64,000 nucleotides of DNA from assembly GCF_004352915.1 (NCBI RefSeq), contig NZ_SJSY01000076.1, positions 434,001 to 498,000 of the forward strand, given 5' to 3'. This document shows, piece after piece, positions 61,117 through 64,000 of this stretch. The notes beneath the pieces were generated by a model. The model was not told where the DNA came from and did not search any database. It saw nothing but the letters and a program-made list of their open reading frames with translations. Position 1 is the stretch's first letter, and each line of letters opens with the position of its first letter. Made by a program: the position numbers and the translations under genes. The stretch comes from Flavobacterium zhairuonense. GTDB lineage: Bacteria; Bacteroidota; Bacteroidia; Flavobacteriales; Flavobacteriaceae.

Positions 61117-61149
61117 AAAAAACTCCCGCCAATTGAAATGACGGGAGTT
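61117..61149 (-). terminator. Terminator of the LacI gene
   Basis: AACTCCCG and CGGGAGTT form an 8-bp G+C-rich stem; on the minus strand seven T follow. Confidence 0.8.
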
Positions 61150-61197
61150 CTATCGTATTGAAAAAAGCCTTCAATTTAAGAACAAAGACTTTGGCTA

Positions 61198-62229
61198 TTA
61201 TTTTCTATGGGAAGATTCTCGAACCAGGACTTCAGTATTTAAGAATGTTATTTCCTGGACTTCACTCTCTTTTAAGGATTTTAGGTTTTTTATAATGATT
61301 TCGGCAGCGGCTTTACCCATTTTTTCTGCCGGATGTGTAATCGTAGATAAATTTGGATCAATAATTTCAGAAATAGGGTCATTATTGAAGCCAATAACCG
61401 CTAAATCTTCTGGAACTTTAATTCCTCTTTTTTTGGCTGTCTGCACGGCACTTACGGCGATAATATCTCCAGAAGCAAAAAGTCCGTCGGGAATTGGTTT
61501 CAAATCAAACAATTTATTGCTGGCTTTTACTCCATCTTCATATGTAACCGATTTCAAATCAACAATCAACTCCTCAATTATAGGCAAATTATGATCTCTC
61601 AAGGCTTCCATATAACCTCTTTTTCTTTCGTTATAAAGATTCCCGAATTCGGCGCCAGCAGTTAAATGTGCAATTCGAAGACAACCTTGCTCAATTAAAT
61701 GCTTTGTAGCTTTATAACCTGCCGAATAATTGTCGATTACAACTCTAAAAGTATTATAATCCTTCGGAACCCTATCCACAAATACAAGCGGAATATTATT
61801 ATTTGAAAATTGCTCAAAATGCGCCGTATCTCTAGTTTCCATTGCAAGCGAACAAATCACGCCACTTACACGGTTACTGTACAATGATTTAGCCATATTT
61901 ACTTCATCATGATAGGAGTCATGCGACTGCATAATGATAACTGAATAATCCGATTTTTGTGCCGTAATTTCAATACCACTAATAAGTGATGACAAAAAAG
62001 GCTGCGTAACCGTTGGAATCAAAACCCCAATTGTTTTTGTTTTATTGCCACGCAGTCCTGCCGCTAGAGTATTAGGAACAAATCCCATTTCTTTAGCTGC
62101 TTTTTTGACTTTTTTTATCGTTTTATCACTTATTGAATGATGATCTTTTAAAGCTCTTGAAATTGTGGAAGTCGCTAAATTCAGCTTCTCCGCAATATCA
62201 TAGATCGTCACATGTTTATTCTCTTCCAT
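61198..62229 (-). CDS. LacI-family transcriptional regulator of the xylan locus
   Basis: 343 residues: an N-terminal LacI HTH (VTIYDIAEKLNLATSTISRALKDHHSISDKTIKKVKKAAKEMG) with hinge helix text NTLAAGLRGNK, and a periplasmic-binding-protein-like sugar domain (about 60-335). It lies upstream of susC in the same direction, with its own terminator before susC. A perfect CAACCGGTTG palindrome is at the susC promoter, so it probably represses the locus until a xylan-derived sugar binds. Confidence 0.91.
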   Translation of the reverse strand: MEENKHVTIYDIAEKLNLATSTISRALKDHHSISDKTIKKVKKAAKEMGFVPNTLAAGLRGNKTKTIGVLIPTVTQPFLSSLISGIEITAQKSDYSVIIMQSHDSYHDEVNMAKSLYSNRVSGVICSLAMETRDTAHFEQFSNNNIPLVFVDRVPKDYNTFRVVIDNYSAGYKATKHLIEQGCLRIAHLTAGAEFGNLYNERKRGYMEALRDHNLPIIEELIVDLKSVTYEDGVKASNKLFDLKPIPDGLFASGDIIAVSAVQTAKKRGIKVPEDLAVIGFNNDPISEIIDPNLSTITHPAEKMGKAAAEIIIKNLKSLKESEVQEITFLNTEVLVRESSHRK

Positions 62230-62352
62230 AAAATAAATAATTATGAGATGTAAATATAAGTTATTTTACAACACTATATGGATTTCTAAAATTGAGTCAA
62301 AATCAATTATCCAATTATCTAATTTTCTAATTATCTAATTAACTAATTACTT

Positions 62353-63954
62353 TTATTCCTCATACATTTCCATCCAAAGGCGTGTTTCTTCAAGATCGAG
62401 TTCTTTTTCTATTTTTCTAAAAATCTCTTCATTTACAGAGCCATTTTTGTGCATTACTTCTAATTTTGCACGCTCTACATTGAGCAAATCGATTTGCAGT
62501 TTGGTGAAATCATTAAAAATCTCCCCTCCCATTACATTTCCTTTTCCGAAGAAATTTGCCGGAAGTTCTGTTTTCTGCAAACGATTAAATTTTACTTCAT
62601 ATTTACTTTTGATATTATGAAGCAAATCGTCATTCAGCAGTGAAAAATTATCTTCAATATGGGCGATCGTTTCAGAAACAATCATATTTCTGATTTCATA
62701 TTCTTCAGCCAAAATAGAGTACGGCTGTAATTTTAATTTTCGAATGAGCCACGGAAGCGTTAATCCTTGAACTACCAAAGTCGAAAGTATAACACAGAAA
62801 ACCAAATAAATAATAAGATTACGAAGCGGAAATCCCTCTTTTTCATTCAACATTAAAGGCAAAGCCAATGCGGCCGCCATAGAAACCACACCACGCATTC
62901 CGGACCAGCCAAAAATAATCATGTTTCTATAATCAAATTCTTCGTTTTGACGGATTTTTTTGCTGAGAAACCTCGGAACCAATGTCGCCGGAATAATCCA
63001 TAAAAAACGAACCAAAATAACCACTATACTAATACTCGCTCCCCACAAAAATAAAGAGGTACCCGAGTAATTGCTAATTCCCGAAATAATATCGCGCAAC
63101 TGCAAACCAATTAATATGAAAATCAATCCGTTTAAAATATTGGTCAAAATATTCCAAATCGTTCCGGCCATCATACGGCTTTCATGGGTAAAAATGCTTC
63201 CTGATCTCGCCGACAAAAAAAGTCCGGTGGTTACCACTGCAAGTACTCCTGAACATTCAAAATGTTCTGCCAGCAAATAGGATGCAAAAGGTGTTAACAT
63301 TGTCAATGTCGCCTCAATAATATCATCACAGACAAATCTCTTGTGAATTATACTCATAACGTAACCAACTAAAAGACCAATTGCAATTCCTAAAGTCGAC
63401 ATGATAAAGAAATTCAACCCAGCTTCCCACAACACAAAATTACCGGCAACTATAGCAGTTAGGGCATATTTATAAGCTACAAGTCCGCTTGCATCATTCA
63501 GCAGACTTTCACCTTCTAAAATAGCAATCAATCGGGGGTGAAGTCCAAGTCCTTTTGTAATTGAAGTTGCAGAAACAGCATCTGGAGGCGAAACAATTGC
63601 GCCAAGCAAAAATGCTAACGGCCAAGAGATATCATCTATAAGCATATGCGCGGCAACCGCAACCGAAAATGTAGTAAACAAAACCAAACCAACTGCTGCA
63701 AGCGTTATCGGACGAATTGTTTTTTTAAACTCATACCAGCTCGTGTACCACGCAGCATGGTATAAAAGTGGCGGTAAAAAGATAATAAAAACGACTTCAG
63801 GGTTTAAAGCAATAACAGGAAGTCCCGGAACTACACTAATTGCAACACCACAAAGCACTAATACTATAGGGATCGGAAAATTATATCTTTTGCTAATCAA
63901 GCTCAAAAAAGCAACGCCAAACAGCAACATTATGATTACAGTAATATTTTCCAT
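62353..63954 (-). CDS. CPA1-family Na+/H+ antiporter
   Basis: 533 residues: about 12 membrane segments in the first 390, then a C-terminal cytoplasmic tail of about 140 residues. CPA1 (NhaP/NHE) marks are FIIFLPPLLYHAAWYTSW, LLGAIVSPPDAVSATSI (the ND/P-DAV type ion-binding region) and LLNDASGLVAYKYAL. It exchanges protons for Na+ or K+. No co-regulated neighbour is apparent; the upstream region lies beyond 63955. Confidence 0.92.
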   Translation of the reverse strand: MENITVIIMLLFGVAFLSLISKRYNFPIPIVLVLCGVAISVVPGLPVIALNPEVVFIIFLPPLLYHAAWYTSWYEFKKTIRPITLAAVGLVLFTTFSVAVAAHMLIDDISWPLAFLLGAIVSPPDAVSATSITKGLGLHPRLIAILEGESLLNDASGLVAYKYALTAIVAGNFVLWEAGLNFFIMSTLGIAIGLLVGYVMSIIHKRFVCDDIIEATLTMLTPFASYLLAEHFECSGVLAVVTTGLFLSARSGSIFTHESRMMAGTIWNILTNILNGLIFILIGLQLRDIISGISNYSGTSLFLWGASISIVVILVRFLWIIPATLVPRFLSKKIRQNEEFDYRNMIIFGWSGMRGVVSMAAALALPLMLNEKEGFPLRNLIIYLVFCVILSTLVVQGLTLPWLIRKLKLQPYSILAEEYEIRNMIVSETIAHIEDNFSLLNDDLLHNIKSKYEVKFNRLQKTELPANFFGKGNVMGGEIFNDFTKLQIDLLNVERAKLEVMHKNGSVNEEIFRKIEKELDLEETRLWMEMYEE

Positions 63955-64000
63955 TTAGAAATGTTTTGGGTTTTTAAGGTTTAATTTTGGAAACGGCTAC

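Overview
The window looks like chromosome of a Flavobacterium-like member of the Bacteroidota. The DNA is A+T-rich. Many promoters carry the Bacteroidetes-type -7 box TAnnTTTG. There is a SusC/SusD xylan-utilisation locus, several lipoprotein signals with a Cys in the first 25 residues, and almost no classical Shine-Dalgarno sites. No tRNA, rRNA, CRISPR array or integrase was seen.

Layout. 0-2.6 kb: an edge-truncated class V aminotransferase-like gene, a TlpA-type thioredoxin gene, and upstream of it a SAM-I riboswitch followed by a 32-codon ORF; then a terminator and an array of four 86-bp tandem repeats. 2.6-7.2 kb: a five-gene operon (YceI, tautomerase, SDR, NTF2-like, nitronate monooxygenase) with a Crp/Fnr-type palindrome at its promoter and a Crp/Fnr gene just upstream, then a divergent DoxX gene. 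7.3-15.5 kb: an ABC-F ATPase, a LytS/LytR-type two-component pair, a DUF1223 protein, Ohr, an epoxide-hydrolase-like enzyme, a cupin and an SDR. 15.6-20.5 kb: an especially A+T-rich defence-like island holding a BT4734/VirE_N-PriCT-2 protein, a 138-bp G+C-richer gap, a divergent reverse transcriptase, and a convergent AIPR-family protein with a nuclease-like N terminus. 20.8-30.7 kb: a large Gly-rich lipoprotein, OsmC, a hydrolase, OxyR, MarR-GNAT, HxlR, Crp/Fnr, a HbpS-like protein and an aldo/keto reductase. 30.7-33.0 kb: GH30 and CBM6 proteins. 33.1-37.6 kb: two adjacent TetR regulons with recognisable operators (thioesterase and MFS pump; SDR). 37.7-50.3 kb: small enzymes and regulators, including an ECF42-like sigma factor with its YCII partner. 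50.5-62.2 kb: a xylan locus (GH with DUF5597, GH10 with inserted CBMs, TIG surface glycan-binding protein, SusD, SusC, LacI). 62.4-64 kb: a CPA1 Na+/H+ antiporter.

Two themes stand out. Most of the window is a stress and detoxification neighbourhood in which small regulators sit beside the enzymes or pumps they probably control, often with visible operators. One promoter architecture recurs three times with exact spacing: a 21-bp-period direct repeat of GTCCATTTCACC type, then 33 bp, then the -7 box. It lies before the DoxX, hydrolase and cupin genes and suggests a regulon for an unidentified activator. The best candidate for an undescribed system is the 15.6-20.5 kb island: its two transcription units point at each other, share a strong bidirectional terminator, and each begins with a TTACGG-n4-CCGTAA palindrome placed about 20 bp upstream of the -7 box.

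Intergenic regions are littered with several families of imperfect inverted repeats, some nested inside one another.
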